From Acinetobacter sp. XS-4 (GTDB lineage Bacteria; Pseudomonadota; Gammaproteobacteria; Pseudomonadales; Moraxellaceae): a DNA stretch of 64,000 nucleotides. The notes under the pieces were generated by a model that was given only the letters and a program-made list of their open reading frames with translations, did no database searches and had not been told where the DNA came from. Shown here piece after piece: positions 17,731-27,062 of the stretch. Position numbers and translations under genes: made by a program. Where the stretch lies: assembly GCF_023920705.1 (NCBI RefSeq), contig NZ_CP094657.1:2852001-2916000 (forward strand). The letters are read 5' to 3'. Positions within the stretch are counted from its first letter, which is position 1; every line of letters starts with the position of its first letter.

Positions 17731-18966
17731 TCAGTTAGCAAAAGTTTGAAGCACTTTACCCGTCAAGGTTTGACCCAACAATGGGGTATTTTTTCCTTGC
17801 GATAAAATTGTGTCTTTGCCTACCGTCCAACTTAAAGCAGGATCTACTAATACCCATCCAGCTTCACCTTCCCAACGCGAGGTCATATTCGCAACCTGTG
17901 CTGGCACACTAGTAACTTTAGCAACCCACTCTAGAGGTTCGAATAAACCCTCATTAATGAGTTGAATGCCTAAAGATACATAGGTATCAAAAGCGGTAAT
18001 GCCTGGCTGAGTTTCAGCAAAAGGTGCCATTTTTGCTGAACTGCTTAAAGGCTCATGGTGCGTACAAATTGCATCAATTACGCCTTCTTTTAAACCTTGA
18101 CGTAAAAGTTCTTTATCTTGCTCAGAACGCAATGGTGGACGAACGTGTGCAAGTGAATTGAAACCGTCAGTTAAATGTTCAGTTAAATGCAACTGATGCA
18201 TTGCAACATCGGCAGTCACAGGTAAGCCTTTTGCTTTTGCTGCACGGATTAATTCAACCGATGCACCACAAGACAACAAACCAAAGTGAGCTTTTACGCC
18301 AGTTGCTTCAATCATAAGCAAATATTTTGCAATCGCTACAGTTTCAGCAAGCGCCGGAATCATTGGCAGACCTTGGCGAGAAGCAATAAAACCTTCGTGT
18401 GTACATCCATCTTTAGCAATTTGTGGTTCTTCGGCATAGAACACAACCGTTAAGCCAAGACCCGCTGCATATTCCAAAGTACGAATAACCACATCATCAT
18501 TTTCAAAAGCAGCATTGGCATTTGAAACAGCAGTACAACCACCCTTTTTAAGACCAGCCATATTTGCAGGTTGCTTACCATTCAGACCTTGAGTTTGAGC
18601 ACCAATAATATGCATATGAATGCCGCCATCAAGCCATGCCTTTTCAATCAAGCCATGAATAAGCGCGCCGTTGTCTTGTACAATCGGCTTTGAATCTGGT
18701 GGCGTAATTACATGCAAAATACCATTAGCACGTGCTGCCTTACCTTCAGATTTAAGTGTACCGTGTTGCTGTTGACCAGGTTCACGCAAACGCGCGCACA
18801 AATCAACCATGGTTGGCATTAACCATTTGCCTTGACCATCAATGGTTTGTTCAACTTGCTCTGCTGGCGCAACTAGCTTGCCATTTTGAATATATACAGT
18901 TTGTACGTTGTCTGTTTTTTGGATTGGGTCTAACACACGTACATTTTCAATTTTTACAATACTCAT
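17731..18966 (-). CDS. pyrX: Non-catalytic dihydroorotase-like subunit (PyrX / PyrC')
   Basis: 411 residues from MSIVKIENVRVLD; the frame is open 9 bases further up, but that start almost abuts the pyrB stop. The fold is dihydroorotase (WLMPTMVDL near 50, AHVRPPLRSEQD, GITAFDTYVSLG). The zinc-binding His-x-His of active enzymes, normally DxHxHLREPG, reads DLCARLREPG: both histidines are replaced, by Cys and Arg. The catalytic ATDHAP-type motif reads CTHHEP, so its Asp is lost too. This matches the inactive PyrC' of Pseudomonas-type aspartate transcarbamoylases, which assembles with PyrB as a structural subunit. The gene follows pyrB by 12 bases. A functional pyrC must lie elsewhere. Confidence 0.92.
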   Translation of the reverse strand: MSIVKIENVRVLDPIQKTDNVQTVYIQNGKLVAPAEQVEQTIDGQGKWLMPTMVDLCARLREPGQQQHGTLKSEGKAARANGILHVITPPDSKPIVQDNGALIHGLIEKAWLDGGIHMHIIGAQTQGLNGKQPANMAGLKKGGCTAVSNANAAFENDDVVIRTLEYAAGLGLTVVFYAEEPQIAKDGCTHEGFIASRQGLPMIPALAETVAIAKYLLMIEATGVKAHFGLLSCGASVELIRAAKAKGLPVTADVAMHQLHLTEHLTDGFNSLAHVRPPLRSEQDKELLRQGLKEGVIDAICTHHEPLSSSAKMAPFAETQPGITAFDTYVSLGIQLINEGLFEPLEWVAKVTSVPAQVANMTSRWEGEAGWVLVDPALSWTVGKDTILSQGKNTPLLGQTLTGKVLQTFAN

Positions 18967-18978
18967 GTGATCCATTCC

Positions 18979-19995
18979 TTACAACGTAATCGCTTCAATT
19001 AAACCTTGCTCTTGAAGTTGGCCTTGCATTGACAGTGCCAACACAGCCATACGAACAGCAATACCATTGGTTACTTGTTTTAAAATAACCGACTGGTCCC
19101 CATCCGCAACACTTGAGTCAATTTCTACACCACGATTCATTGGTCCCGGATGCATGACAATACAGTCCGGTTTAGCTAAACCAAGACGCTCTTTGTTTAA
19201 ACCATACATTCGGTAAAATTCAGACTGTGAAGATAACGCTGGAGAGTCAATACGTTCATTTTGAATACGTAGAGCAATAATCACATCACAATCTGCTATC
19301 CCTGCATCCATATTGTTGAACAAACGAACATGCTCGCCATATTCCGAAAAGCCCACTGGCAATAATGTATTCGGTGCAATCACGCGAATATCTTTACATC
19401 CGAGGGTTTGTAATGCTGCTACATCCGAACGCGCTACTCGAGAGTGTTTGATGTCTCCAATAATGGCAACACTCAACTCTTCAAAAGGTTTCTTTGTTTC
19501 ACGGCGAATAGTAAGCATATCAAGCATCGCTTGCGTTGGATGAGCATGACGTCCATCTCCAGCATTAATAATTGCGACCTTTGGACATACATCTTTAGCA
19601 ATGAAATGTGCAGCGCCCGAAGATGAATGGCGGACAACAAAAATATCGGCAGCCATTGCTTCAAGGTTCCAGAGCGTATCTCGTAGCGTTTCACCTTTTG
19701 AAGTACTTGAACGTGCAATATCAATATTCAATACATTGGCAGACAAGCGTTTTGCTGCTGCTTCAAAAGTAGTACGAGTACGGGTGGAGTTTTCAAAGAA
19801 AAGATTCATAACCGTCAATCCCTCTAAGAGCGGACGGTTAATTAAATTATTATTATCATCTAAAAAGCTTTGTGCGGTATCTAAAATCTTCGTGAGGTTT
19901 TCTTTTGAAAGTCCCTCAATCGTTAAAAAATGTTTTAAATTTCCGTCCTGATTGAGCTGAACCTGGCTCGGCTGATGCAACGCTGCAATATGCAT
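18979..19995 (-). CDS. pyrB: Aspartate carbamoyltransferase catalytic subunit
   Basis: 338 residues. Condenses carbamoyl phosphate and aspartate to carbamoyl aspartate, the committed pyrimidine step. The carbamoyl-phosphate loop STRTRTTFE (residues 70-78), the HPTQAMLDM motif and the [12 protein letters not shown] segment are intact. The N-terminal extension of about 25 residues before the usual start resembles Pseudomonas PyrB, which uses such an extension for nucleotide binding in its complex with PyrX. It is first in the pyrB-pyrX operon; I saw no clear attenuator in the short leader. Confidence 0.96.
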   Translation of the reverse strand: MHIAALHQPSQVQLNQDGNLKHFLTIEGLSKENLTKILDTAQSFLDDNNNLINRPLLEGLTVMNLFFENSTRTRTTFEAAAKRLSANVLNIDIARSSTSKGETLRDTLWNLEAMAADIFVVRHSSSGAAHFIAKDVCPKVAIINAGDGRHAHPTQAMLDMLTIRRETKKPFEELSVAIIGDIKHSRVARSDVAALQTLGCKDIRVIAPNTLLPVGFSEYGEHVRLFNNMDAGIADCDVIIALRIQNERIDSPALSSQSEFYRMYGLNKERLGLAKPDCIVMHPGPMNRGVEIDSSVADGDQSVILKQVTNGIAVRMAVLALSMQGQLQEQGLIEAITL

Positions 19996-20073
19996 AATGG
20001 ATTCCTATGGGTCGAATCGCGAAAACGTGCATAGTGTAGCTGAATTCCGCTCTTTTCGCAGAAGAACTTTACA

Positions 20074-20114
20074 GAATAAGGCCCTAAATTGACCAAAAAT
20101 TTAGAGCCTTATTC
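20074..20114 (-). terminator. Hairpin after the 114-aa gene
   Basis: 17-bp inverted repeat (gaataaggc... / ...gccttattc) with one mismatch and a 7-base loop, five bases past the stop of the 20119-20463 gene. It has no long T-run, so termination strength is uncertain. Confidence 0.5.
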
Positions 20115-20118
20115 GAGA

Positions 20119-20463
20119 TTACCTTAATGCACCAATATAATGATGTGGAACTTGTGCCCGATAAATGTCTTCGGCTGTTATTTCTGGCTCTTCATCGACC
20201 TTCACAACAGCAAGCGTTTCTTTTTGAGAAGGCTCCGGTAGTGTGTCAACTAACGATCTTAATCTCTCAACACATCGCTTTAATTCATCATCCTCTGTTT
20301 CTAACGCCACCGTAATTACATATTTGGCATAATCTTTATTTTGAATAACGTACATTGCATCTATTACCCGCCCTGTCACACGACGCATACGCACATATAT
20401 TTGTGTGGCCACAGAGAAAGCATCTGCATTAGCAATAAAACCATTCCCCAACATATCTTTCAT
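20119..20463 (-). CDS. Conserved hypothetical protein, 114 aa
   Basis: Not recognised. It is a soluble, acidic protein of 114 residues with no signal or membrane segment: an N-terminal region (GNGFIANADAFSVATQIYVRMRRVTGR), a central probable helix (LETEDDELKRCVERLRSLVDTL), and an acidic tail ending HHYIGALR. The composition and codon use look like a real gene. It is upstream of pyrB in the same orientation but separated by about 120 bases and a hairpin, and divergent from rlmKL. Confidence 0.65.
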   Translation of the reverse strand: MKDMLGNGFIANADAFSVATQIYVRMRRVTGRVIDAMYVIQNKDYAKYVITVALETEDDELKRCVERLRSLVDTLPEPSQKETLAVVKVDEEPEITAEDIYRAQVPHHYIGALR

Positions 20464-20701
20464 TTATAGTATCCCCATCCATTAAAATTATAAAAATGGT
20501 TAAAAACTGACTTTGTCTATTAAATAAATAACCATCAATAATCTGATCTAGCAAAATACATACCAATTTCAATGTATTACTCTTTAAAAATCAGTTTTTT
20601 GGTTGCTAAATGATAGGTTGCAATAATTTAAAAACCTTTAGACATCAAAATACGTTAAACTTTGCATCGTTAATATTTATATGTTTTGGTCAATCGAGTT
20701 T

Positions 20702-22912
20702 ATGAATACCTCTTTACGTTTAAACCACTATTGGATTACTTGTGCTGATGGTTTAGAACCCCTCTTACAAGAAGAAATAGAACAACTTGGCACCAAAGTG
20801 ACAGAACGTAAAGCAGGACGTTTAATCATTGAAGGGACGCTTGAAGAAGCTTACCGCATTTGTATGTGGTCGCGTCTCGCATCTCGTGTTTTACTTCCTA
20901 TTCATACTTATGAACTTGATTTTACTCATGATGCACGTGATGTTGCAGAAGAACTCTACGAAGGTGCAATGAGCTTTGACTGGTCACTTATTTTTGCACC
21001 ACAAAGTACCTTCGCAATTCGCTTGCATGCCGAACGTGAAATCATGGTCAATTCGCAATTTGCGACGCTTCGTGTAAAAGATGGCGTTGTTGATTCATTT
21101 ATGGAAGCTGTAGGTCGCCGTCCTAGCATTGACACCAAACAACCAGAAATTACGATCTATGCTTTGGCAGGTAAAACTGAACATACTTATTGTCTAGATT
21201 TATCAGGTGATTCACTCCATAAGCGTGGTTACCGCCGTTACATGACGGATGCACCAATTAAAGAAAACCTTGCTGCGGCAATTTTACAAAAAGCTCAGCT
21301 CAAACAGCGTAATCCAGAGATTGTGCTTGACCCAATGTGTGGTTCGGGCACATTCATCATTGAAGCATTAATGATTTTAACTGACCGTGCACCAGGACTT
21401 GTTCGCCGTTTTGGATTTAATGGCTGGCATGGTCATGACCGCGACCTTTGGCTTTCACTTAAAGCAGAAGCAGCAGAACGTCACGAAAAAGCACTTCAAT
21501 TACCTTTACCTAAATTTTATGCCTACGATGCAGACTGGGAAGCGATTAAAGCAACTCGTGAAAATATTATTGCGGCAGGCTTTGAAGATTTGTTAGGTCA
21601 GATTCAAATCGAAGAGCGTACTTTAGCTGATTGGCCAGATTTTGCTGCTGAAGGCAAAACTGCATTTATTGTAACGAACCCGCCTTATGGTGAACGTTTA
21701 GGTGAAAAAGCTTCAAACCGTTCTCTATACCTAGGATTATCAGCACTTTTACAAAAGCATTTCCCAAATCAATATGCAGCAGTTATTGCAGCTCAAATTG
21801 AACAATCTGATGTTTTAGCATTTGAAGCGCCTGAAACCTTACGCTTAATGAATGGTAAATTACCAATTTATATTCGTTTCGGTGTAATCAAACCTGAAAA
21901 AGTAACTCAACCATTTTTAGCAAATTGGCAAGCTCAGCCTATTGAAATGGAAGAGGCACAAGACTTCACTAATCGTTTGCAAAAAAATATGACTGCCTTG
22001 AAAAAATGGGCAACGAAAGAAAATGTTTATTGCTTACGTTTGTATGATGCAGACTTACCTGACTTTAATGTCGCTGTTGACTTATATGGTGATCGTTTAC
22101 ATGTTCAGGAATACGCACCACCAAAAACTATCGATCCAGAAAAAGCTAAAAAGCGTTTTAATTTAGCGCTTGCTGCAATTCGTGCTGTTACTGGCTTAAA
22201 CCGTGATGCCATCTTTATTAAGACACGTGCCCGCCAAACTGGTACAACGCAATATACAAAGCAAAGTACAGCTTCAAAACGTTTTATCGTTCAAGAAGGT
22301 AAAGCTAAAATTTTAGTTAACCTGACAGATTACCTAGACACAGGTTTATTCCTTGACCACCGTCAAATGCGTTTACGTATTGCTCAAGAAGCACGTGGTA
22401 AACACTTCTTGAACTTATATAGTTATACGTCTACTGCAAGCTTGCATGCTGCACTTGGCGGTGCTGCAAGTACAACAAGTGTGGATTTATCTAACACTTA
22501 CTTGAACTGGTCAAAAGAAAACTTCGTTTTAAATGGCTTAACTGTAGATCATGCAGATGAACAACACATGTTCTTTGCCAGTGACTGTTTTGAGTGGTTA
22601 AAAGAAGGTCATGAACAATACGATCTTATTTTTATTGACCCACCGACATTCTCAAACTCGAAAAAGTTCTATGGTACATTCGATGTACAACGTGACCATA
22701 TCTCACTTATTAAACGTGCAATGAACCGTTTGCACAGTGAAGGTACGCTCTATTTCTCGAATAACTATCGCGGTTTTGAAATGGACGAAGAGATCGAAGC
22801 TATTTTTCAGGTTGAAGAAATCACGTCTGAAACCATTGGCTTTGATTTTAAACGTAATCAAAAAATCCACCGTGCATGGAAAATTCAGCACCCTGCTCTA
22901 GATCAATATTAA
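20702..22912 (+). CDS. rlmKL: Bifunctional 23S rRNA methyltransferase RlmKL
   Basis: A fused enzyme: the N-terminal half (RlmL) makes m2G2445 and the C-terminal half (RlmK) makes m7G2069 in 23S rRNA. It contains a THUMP region (about 45-155), a first SAM domain with DPMCGSGTFIIEA and the catalytic TNPPYGERLGE, and a second SAM domain with LNLYSYTSTASLHAA and FIDPPTFSNS. I start at the second ATG (20702, MNTSLRLNHYW, 736 residues) because the extra seven residues from 20681 are unlike the family start. The stop is followed by a 14-bp hairpin that reaches into the convergent gene. Confidence 0.95.
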   Translation: MNTSLRLNHYWITCADGLEPLLQEEIEQLGTKVTERKAGRLIIEGTLEEAYRICMWSRLASRVLLPIHTYELDFTHDARDVAEELYEGAMSFDWSLIFAPQSTFAIRLHAEREIMVNSQFATLRVKDGVVDSFMEAVGRRPSIDTKQPEITIYALAGKTEHTYCLDLSGDSLHKRGYRRYMTDAPIKENLAAAILQKAQLKQRNPEIVLDPMCGSGTFIIEALMILTDRAPGLVRRFGFNGWHGHDRDLWLSLKAEAAERHEKALQLPLPKFYAYDADWEAIKATRENIIAAGFEDLLGQIQIEERTLADWPDFAAEGKTAFIVTNPPYGERLGEKASNRSLYLGLSALLQKHFPNQYAAVIAAQIEQSDVLAFEAPETLRLMNGKLPIYIRFGVIKPEKVTQPFLANWQAQPIEMEEAQDFTNRLQKNMTALKKWATKENVYCLRLYDADLPDFNVAVDLYGDRLHVQEYAPPKTIDPEKAKKRFNLALAAIRAVTGLNRDAIFIKTRARQTGTTQYTKQSTASKRFIVQEGKAKILVNLTDYLDTGLFLDHRQMRLRIAQEARGKHFLNLYSYTSTASLHAALGGAASTTSVDLSNTYLNWSKENFVLNGLTVDHADEQHMFFASDCFEWLKEGHEQYDLIFIDPPTFSNSKKFYGTFDVQRDHISLIKRAMNRLHSEGTLYFSNNYRGFEMDEEIEAIFQVEEITSETIGFDFKRNQKIHRAWKIQHPALDQY

Positions 22913-22920
22913 TAAAACTA

Positions 22921-22954
22921 GAGGTTATTATTACTTCACGGTAATAATAACCTC
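22921..22954. terminator. Hairpin shared by rlmKL and the convergent gene
   Basis: Perfect 14-bp inverted repeat gaggttattattac / gtaataataacctc with a 6-base loop. It starts 8 bases after the rlmKL stop and covers the last codons and stop of the reverse-strand gene. A T-rich tail (tagttttatt) is present only in the reverse-strand direction. Confidence 0.7.
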
Positions 22955-23347
22955 GCCATGAACATTTTTTGATTCAAAATCATAACGTGTAAATCGATCT
23001 GCTCTTTCTGGTAAAGCAATCATTTCTAATTTCTTCTTTTCTTTACTATCAATAACATGATTTTGTTTTTGTTCTTGATAAGGAGAAAGTACGCCAGTTT
23101 TAAGCGCATTCCATCGAACCTGCTGTAAATAATTATCTCCTAATGCCTGACGTACTTGTTGTTGTTCTATTGCAGGCTTTTTGGCATCGTCCTGAGCTTT
23201 GGCAATAATCACAGGTAAAGACGCGGTTATCGCTCCTGTTTGAGTGGCAAGTGCACTTTCCGACATTGGCTGTGCTGCCCATGTGTTTGATAATAATACA
23301 GATACACCGCTCAAAATTCCCAGCATATACCCTTGTTTATTGTTCAT
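22931..23347 (-). CDS. Small exported protein of unknown function
   Basis: 138 residues from the ATG at 23347, chosen because AGGA and AAGGAA sit just upstream and because the product then begins with a clean signal peptide (MNNKQGYMLGILSGVSVLLS, cleavage probably at NTWA-AQ). The mature part is small and charged, with a QQQVRQALGDNYLQQVRW helix and a C-terminus rich in charged residues that ends HGEVIITVK. No family recognised; a periplasmic location is inferred. The stop codon lies inside the terminator hairpin. Confidence 0.7.
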   Translation of the reverse strand: MNNKQGYMLGILSGVSVLLSNTWAAQPMSESALATQTGAITASLPVIIAKAQDDAKKPAIEQQQVRQALGDNYLQQVRWNALKTGVLSPYQEQKQNHVIDSKEKKKLEMIALPERADRFTRYDFESKNVHGEVIITVK

Positions 23348-23613
23348 TTCCTTCATCCTAAAATTGTTATTGTTTGTTATATCGAACAAAATTAACAATT
23401 TTTTAAGCATGTCGCAATGTTATAAACAAACTTCCCGACAATTAACATTGATCATTTTAAAACCTGAATTTTTCACAGCTATTTTATGAATATTCAACTA
23501 GTTTTATAGATTCTTATCTCAGACTTGAACGGCACCCTTAAATCACTTACTGTAATTTTATAATTTATCTGTAAATTAATTTTTTTTATAAAAACGCCAT
23601 TCGAGGTGAAATA

Positions 23614-24108
23614 ATGCTTCAGCACTGCTGTCAACTATTAGAAAATCTTCAACTCAAAATTGCCTTTATTGAAAGTGCCAGTTCTGGTTATTTAACCAGT
23701 CAATTTTCCATCCATAAAAACAGTGGTGCAGACATTTTACTTGGTGGTTTAGTGAGTTATGACCCCAGCATTAAAATTAGTATTTTAAACGTTAATCCAA
23801 AGTTAATAGAGACTTACACAGCAGAGTCAACACAAGTCACAGAAGAAATGTGTAGGCTGGGAAAAACATTATTTCCAGAAGCCAATATTATTGTAAGTTG
23901 TACTGGGCTATTAAAATCTGGGGGAAGTGAAACCTCAGAAAAACCTGTAGGTACCTTTTTTATCTGCATTTCTTATCAAGAACGTATTTATCATTACCAT
24001 TATTTTTTATCTGGCCATCCCGAACAAAAATTAAAGACATTAACTCAGAAAGTTTCAGACACCTTAATTGCTTTACTCACATCAAAAACTCAAATAACCT
24101 CACCATAA
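23614..24108 (+). CDS. CinA C-terminal-domain protein (nicotinamide-nucleotide amidase-like)
   Basis: 164 residues covering only the CinA/PncC C-terminal domain. Family members deamidate NMN to nicotinic acid mononucleotide in the pyridine nucleotide cycle. The conserved AESCTGG loop reads IESASSGY and the TGIAGP-like loop reads SCTGLLKSGG; the KPVGTFF segment is kept. Because the first loop is altered at Cys-Thr-Gly, activity is less certain than the fold. It is convergent with clpB, sharing a strong bidirectional terminator. Confidence 0.8.
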   Translation: MLQHCCQLLENLQLKIAFIESASSGYLTSQFSIHKNSGADILLGGLVSYDPSIKISILNVNPKLIETYTAESTQVTEEMCRLGKTLFPEANIIVSCTGLLKSGGSETSEKPVGTFFICISYQERIYHYHYFLSGHPEQKLKTLTQKVSDTLIALLTSKTQITSP

Positions 24109-24140
24109 AAAAAGAGAATATGTTTCCATATTCTCTTTTT
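24109..24140. terminator. Bidirectional terminator between the cinA-like gene and clpB
   Basis: Perfect 14-bp inverted repeat aaaaagagaatatg / catattctcttttt with a 4-base loop, between two convergent genes; A- and T-runs on both flanks. Confidence 0.9.
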
Positions 24141-24159
24141 CGGTTTTAGCAGAAAAAAC

Positions 24160-26739
24160 TTAACTGAGTTTCATTTTATCGAAGACTAAATGACCATTTT
24201 CACCTTTAACCAAAATGGTATCACCAGCGACAAAATCACCTGACAAGATTTTTTGAGCTAATGTGTTTTCAATCTGTTGTTGAATCGCACGTTTTAATGG
24301 ACGCGCGCCATAGACAGGATCGAAACCAGCATCAATCAATAAATCAAAAGCAGTGTCATCTACAGTTAAACTCATATCACGATCAACAAGACGTGAACGT
24401 AATCGATCCAACTGAATATCGGCAATGCCACGAATCTGTGCTTTTTTGAGTGAATGGAAAATCACAAGCTCATCAATCCGGTTAATAAATTCCGGACGGA
24501 AATGCTGACTTACCGCATTCATTACAATGGTACGCACTTCATCGTCTGTTGCACCCTCACCTAGCTCACGTACATCTTGTGAACCTAAGTTTGAAGTCAT
24601 CACAATCACAGTATTTTTAAAGTCCACTACTCGGCCTTGTGAGTCTGTTAAGCGACCGTCATCCAACACTTGTAGCAAGATATTGAATACATCTGGATGC
24701 GCTTTTTCAACCTCATCAAACAACACCACACTATATGGTTTACGGCGAACAGCTTCAGTTAAAACACCACCTTCTTCATAACCTACATAACCCGGAGGTG
24801 CACCCACCAAACGGCTAACCGAATGTTTCTCCATGAATTCACTCATATCGATACGAATCATGGCGTCATCACTGTCAAACAAAAAGTTCGCCAGTGCTTT
24901 GGTCAACTCAGTTTTACCAACACCTGTTGGACCTAAGAACAAGAATGAACCACTTGGACGATTCGGATCAGATAAGCCTGCACGCGAACGACGAACAGCA
25001 TTGGAAACAGCAACAACAGCTTCATCTTGCCCTACAACACGGTCATGTAAAAAACCTTCCATATTGAGGAGCTTTTCACGCTCGCCTTGCAGCATTTTCG
25101 CAACCGGAATTCCTGTTGCGGCACTCACAACTTCGGCAATTTCATTTTCAGTCACTTTAGTACGAATAAGTTTTGGCTCTTCGTTCTCTTCTGCAACTTC
25201 ATCTTGCTCGAGTTGTTTTTGAAGCTCTGGAATTACACCATACTGTAAACGCGCTGCCTCAGCTAAATCACCCTCACGCTGAGCTTTCTCAAAAGCAATA
25301 CGTGCTTTATCAAGTTCAACTTGAGCTTGTTTAGTACCTTCAACAAGAGTCTTCTCAGATTTCCAGATTTCTTCAAGATCGTTGTATTCTTTCTCGACTT
25401 CAGCAATCTGTTTTTCAAGATGAGTAACTTCAGCTTTGCTGCCGACATCTTCATCTTTTTTCACAGCTTCTAATTGCATTTTCAACTGGATTAAACGGCG
25501 ATCAAGCTTATCAAGCGCTTCTGGTTTAGAGTCAATTTCCATCTTAATCCGAGACGCAGCCTCATCAATCAAGTCAATTGCTTTGTCTGGTAATTGACGA
25601 TCGGTGATGTAACGATGAGACATTTTAGCCGCTGCAATAATCGCTGAGTCTAAAATCTGCACCCCATGGTGAGTGGCATATTTCTCTTTTAGACCACGTA
25701 AAATCGCAATGGTATCTTCAACACTAGGCTCATCAACCAACACTTTTTGGAAACGACGCTCTAATGCAGCATCTTTTTCAATGTATTGGCGGTATTCATC
25801 TAGGGTTGTTGCACCCACACAGCGTAATTCACCACGCGCTAATGCAGGTTTTAACATGTTCCCTGCATCCATCGCGCCATCACCTTTACCTGCGCCTACA
25901 AGCGTGTGTAGCTCGTCAATAAACAGGATGATTTCGCCTTCGTGTTTTGCCAAATCTTTTAAAACAGCTTTTAAGCGTTCTTCAAACTCACCGCGATATT
26001 TAGCACCAGCCAGTAATGAACCTAAATCCAATGATAAAACACGTTTGCTTTTTAAGCCTTCTGGTACTTCGCCATTAACAATACGCTGTGCCAAACCTTC
26101 AACAATAGCGGTTTTACCAACACCCGGTTCACCAATGAGTACAGGGTTGTTTTTTGTACGACGTGATAAAACCTGAATCGTACGGCGGATTTCATCATCA
26201 CGCCCAATCACTGGGTCAAGTTTTCCAGATAAAGCACGCTCAGTTAAATCAATCGTATATTTATTAAGTGAGTCACGTTGATCTTCGTGATTATTACTCA
26301 TGACTTTGTCACTACCTCGAATATGTTCAATTACTTTGCGTAGGCTATCGGGAGTTACACCTACAGCACTTAAAATATTTTTAGTTTCGCCTGTCTCTGC
26401 TAAGCCTAATAGCACCCAATCAGTTGACAGAAATTCATCACCCGCTTTTTGCGCATATCGATCTGCCAGATTAAGCGCTTTAACGGCTTCAGGGTTTAAA
26501 TTGACATCCCCAGTCGGATTCGCAATGGTCGGAGCATCTTTTATAGCTTGCTCAAGCTTTTGTTTAAGCTCAGGTAACCGTGCACCTGCTTGTTGCAACA
26601 AACTAATATTTGATGGCTCTTCTAAAAGGGTACTCAAAATATGAATACCTGCGATCGCGGTATGGTCTTTACCCATCGCTAAAGATTGAGCATCTGAAAG
26701 GGCTTGCTGCAAGCGGTTTGTAAATTTTTCAAAACGCAT
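24160..26739 (-). CDS. clpB: Disaggregase ClpB
   Basis: 859 residues, full family length. This AAA+ hexamer resolubilises aggregated protein together with DnaK in the cytoplasm. It has an N-terminal ClpN double repeat (1-145), AAA-1 with Walker [14 protein letters not shown] (about 205), a coiled-coil M domain (about 410-530, [20 protein letters not shown]), and AAA-2 with Walker [14 protein letters not shown] (about 605) and the GYVGYEEGG pore loop. It is monocistronic with a sigma-32-type promoter upstream. An internal ATG (residue 147, base 26301) may give the shorter ClpB form known in other bacteria. Confidence 0.98.
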   Translation of the reverse strand: MRFEKFTNRLQQALSDAQSLAMGKDHTAIAGIHILSTLLEEPSNISLLQQAGARLPELKQKLEQAIKDAPTIANPTGDVNLNPEAVKALNLADRYAQKAGDEFLSTDWVLLGLAETGETKNILSAVGVTPDSLRKVIEHIRGSDKVMSNNHEDQRDSLNKYTIDLTERALSGKLDPVIGRDDEIRRTIQVLSRRTKNNPVLIGEPGVGKTAIVEGLAQRIVNGEVPEGLKSKRVLSLDLGSLLAGAKYRGEFEERLKAVLKDLAKHEGEIILFIDELHTLVGAGKGDGAMDAGNMLKPALARGELRCVGATTLDEYRQYIEKDAALERRFQKVLVDEPSVEDTIAILRGLKEKYATHHGVQILDSAIIAAAKMSHRYITDRQLPDKAIDLIDEAASRIKMEIDSKPEALDKLDRRLIQLKMQLEAVKKDEDVGSKAEVTHLEKQIAEVEKEYNDLEEIWKSEKTLVEGTKQAQVELDKARIAFEKAQREGDLAEAARLQYGVIPELQKQLEQDEVAEENEEPKLIRTKVTENEIAEVVSAATGIPVAKMLQGEREKLLNMEGFLHDRVVGQDEAVVAVSNAVRRSRAGLSDPNRPSGSFLFLGPTGVGKTELTKALANFLFDSDDAMIRIDMSEFMEKHSVSRLVGAPPGYVGYEEGGVLTEAVRRKPYSVVLFDEVEKAHPDVFNILLQVLDDGRLTDSQGRVVDFKNTVIVMTSNLGSQDVRELGEGATDDEVRTIVMNAVSQHFRPEFINRIDELVIFHSLKKAQIRGIADIQLDRLRSRLVDRDMSLTVDDTAFDLLIDAGFDPVYGARPLKRAIQQQIENTLAQKILSGDFVAGDTILVKGENGHLVFDKMKLS

Positions 26740-26779
26740 TCTTGTTATTCCTCACAACAAATTTGTACTTGTCTAATAG

Positions 26780-26804
26780 ATGGGAACATTTCTTCGGATT
26801 TCAA
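26780..26804 (-). promoter_or_regulatory. Sigma-32 heat-shock promoter of clpB
   Basis: On the reverse strand, TTGAAA (26804-26799) is followed after 14 bases by CCCAT (26784-26780), about 40 bases upstream of the clpB ATG. This fits the RpoH consensus (CTTGAAA, 12-15 bases, CCCCAT) and the known heat-shock control of clpB. Confidence 0.75.
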
Positions 26805-26827
26805 ATAAATTTTTATATATTTTTCAT

Positions 26828-26847
26828 ATTGTTATTAAAATAACAAT
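26828..26847. promoter_or_regulatory. Perfect AT-rich palindrome upstream of clpB
   Basis: ATTGTTATT, a 2-base AA spacer, then AATAACAAT: a perfect 9-bp inverted repeat about 25 bases upstream of the heat-shock -35 box. Half-site-like AATAACAA also occurs at 31063 and 31215, upstream of the Dyp-glycyl radical gene. Binding by a regulator is inferred only. Confidence 0.35.
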
Positions 26848-27019
26848 GAGTAAAACTCCATTATAATATGGGTTTATGAATGATCTATTTCAAGTATATT
26901 TTGTATAATTTTTAAGAGAAAACAAAAAGGCCAAGTTTTTATCTGAATTTCTGCAAAAAATGGCAATTTTAAAACTACCATTTTTTAATAATTATCACTG
27001 TTAAATTTTAAAATAATTA

Positions 27020-27049
27020 AAGGCAGCCCTTCATTTGAAAGACTACCTT
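27020..27049 (-). terminator. Terminator of the Dyp-GRE gene
   Basis: On the reverse strand aaggtag pairs with ctgcctt (one G-U), with an inner ttTCA/TGA pairing, followed by a T-rich tract, 14 bases past the stop. Confidence 0.55.
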
Positions 27050-27062
27050 ACAAAACAGCTAA

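Larger units (their letters stand above)
26740..27062. other. Intergenic region between clpB and the Dyp-GRE gene
   Basis: 323 bases without a gene. It holds the clpB heat-shock promoter (26780-26804), the palindrome at 26828-26847 and the terminator hairpin of the Dyp-GRE gene (27020-27049). The rest is AT-rich with no open frame of note. Confidence 0.7.

Noticed and set aside
20681..20701. Upstream ATG of rlmKL
   Set aside because: Adds seven residues unlike the family start and has no better RBS.
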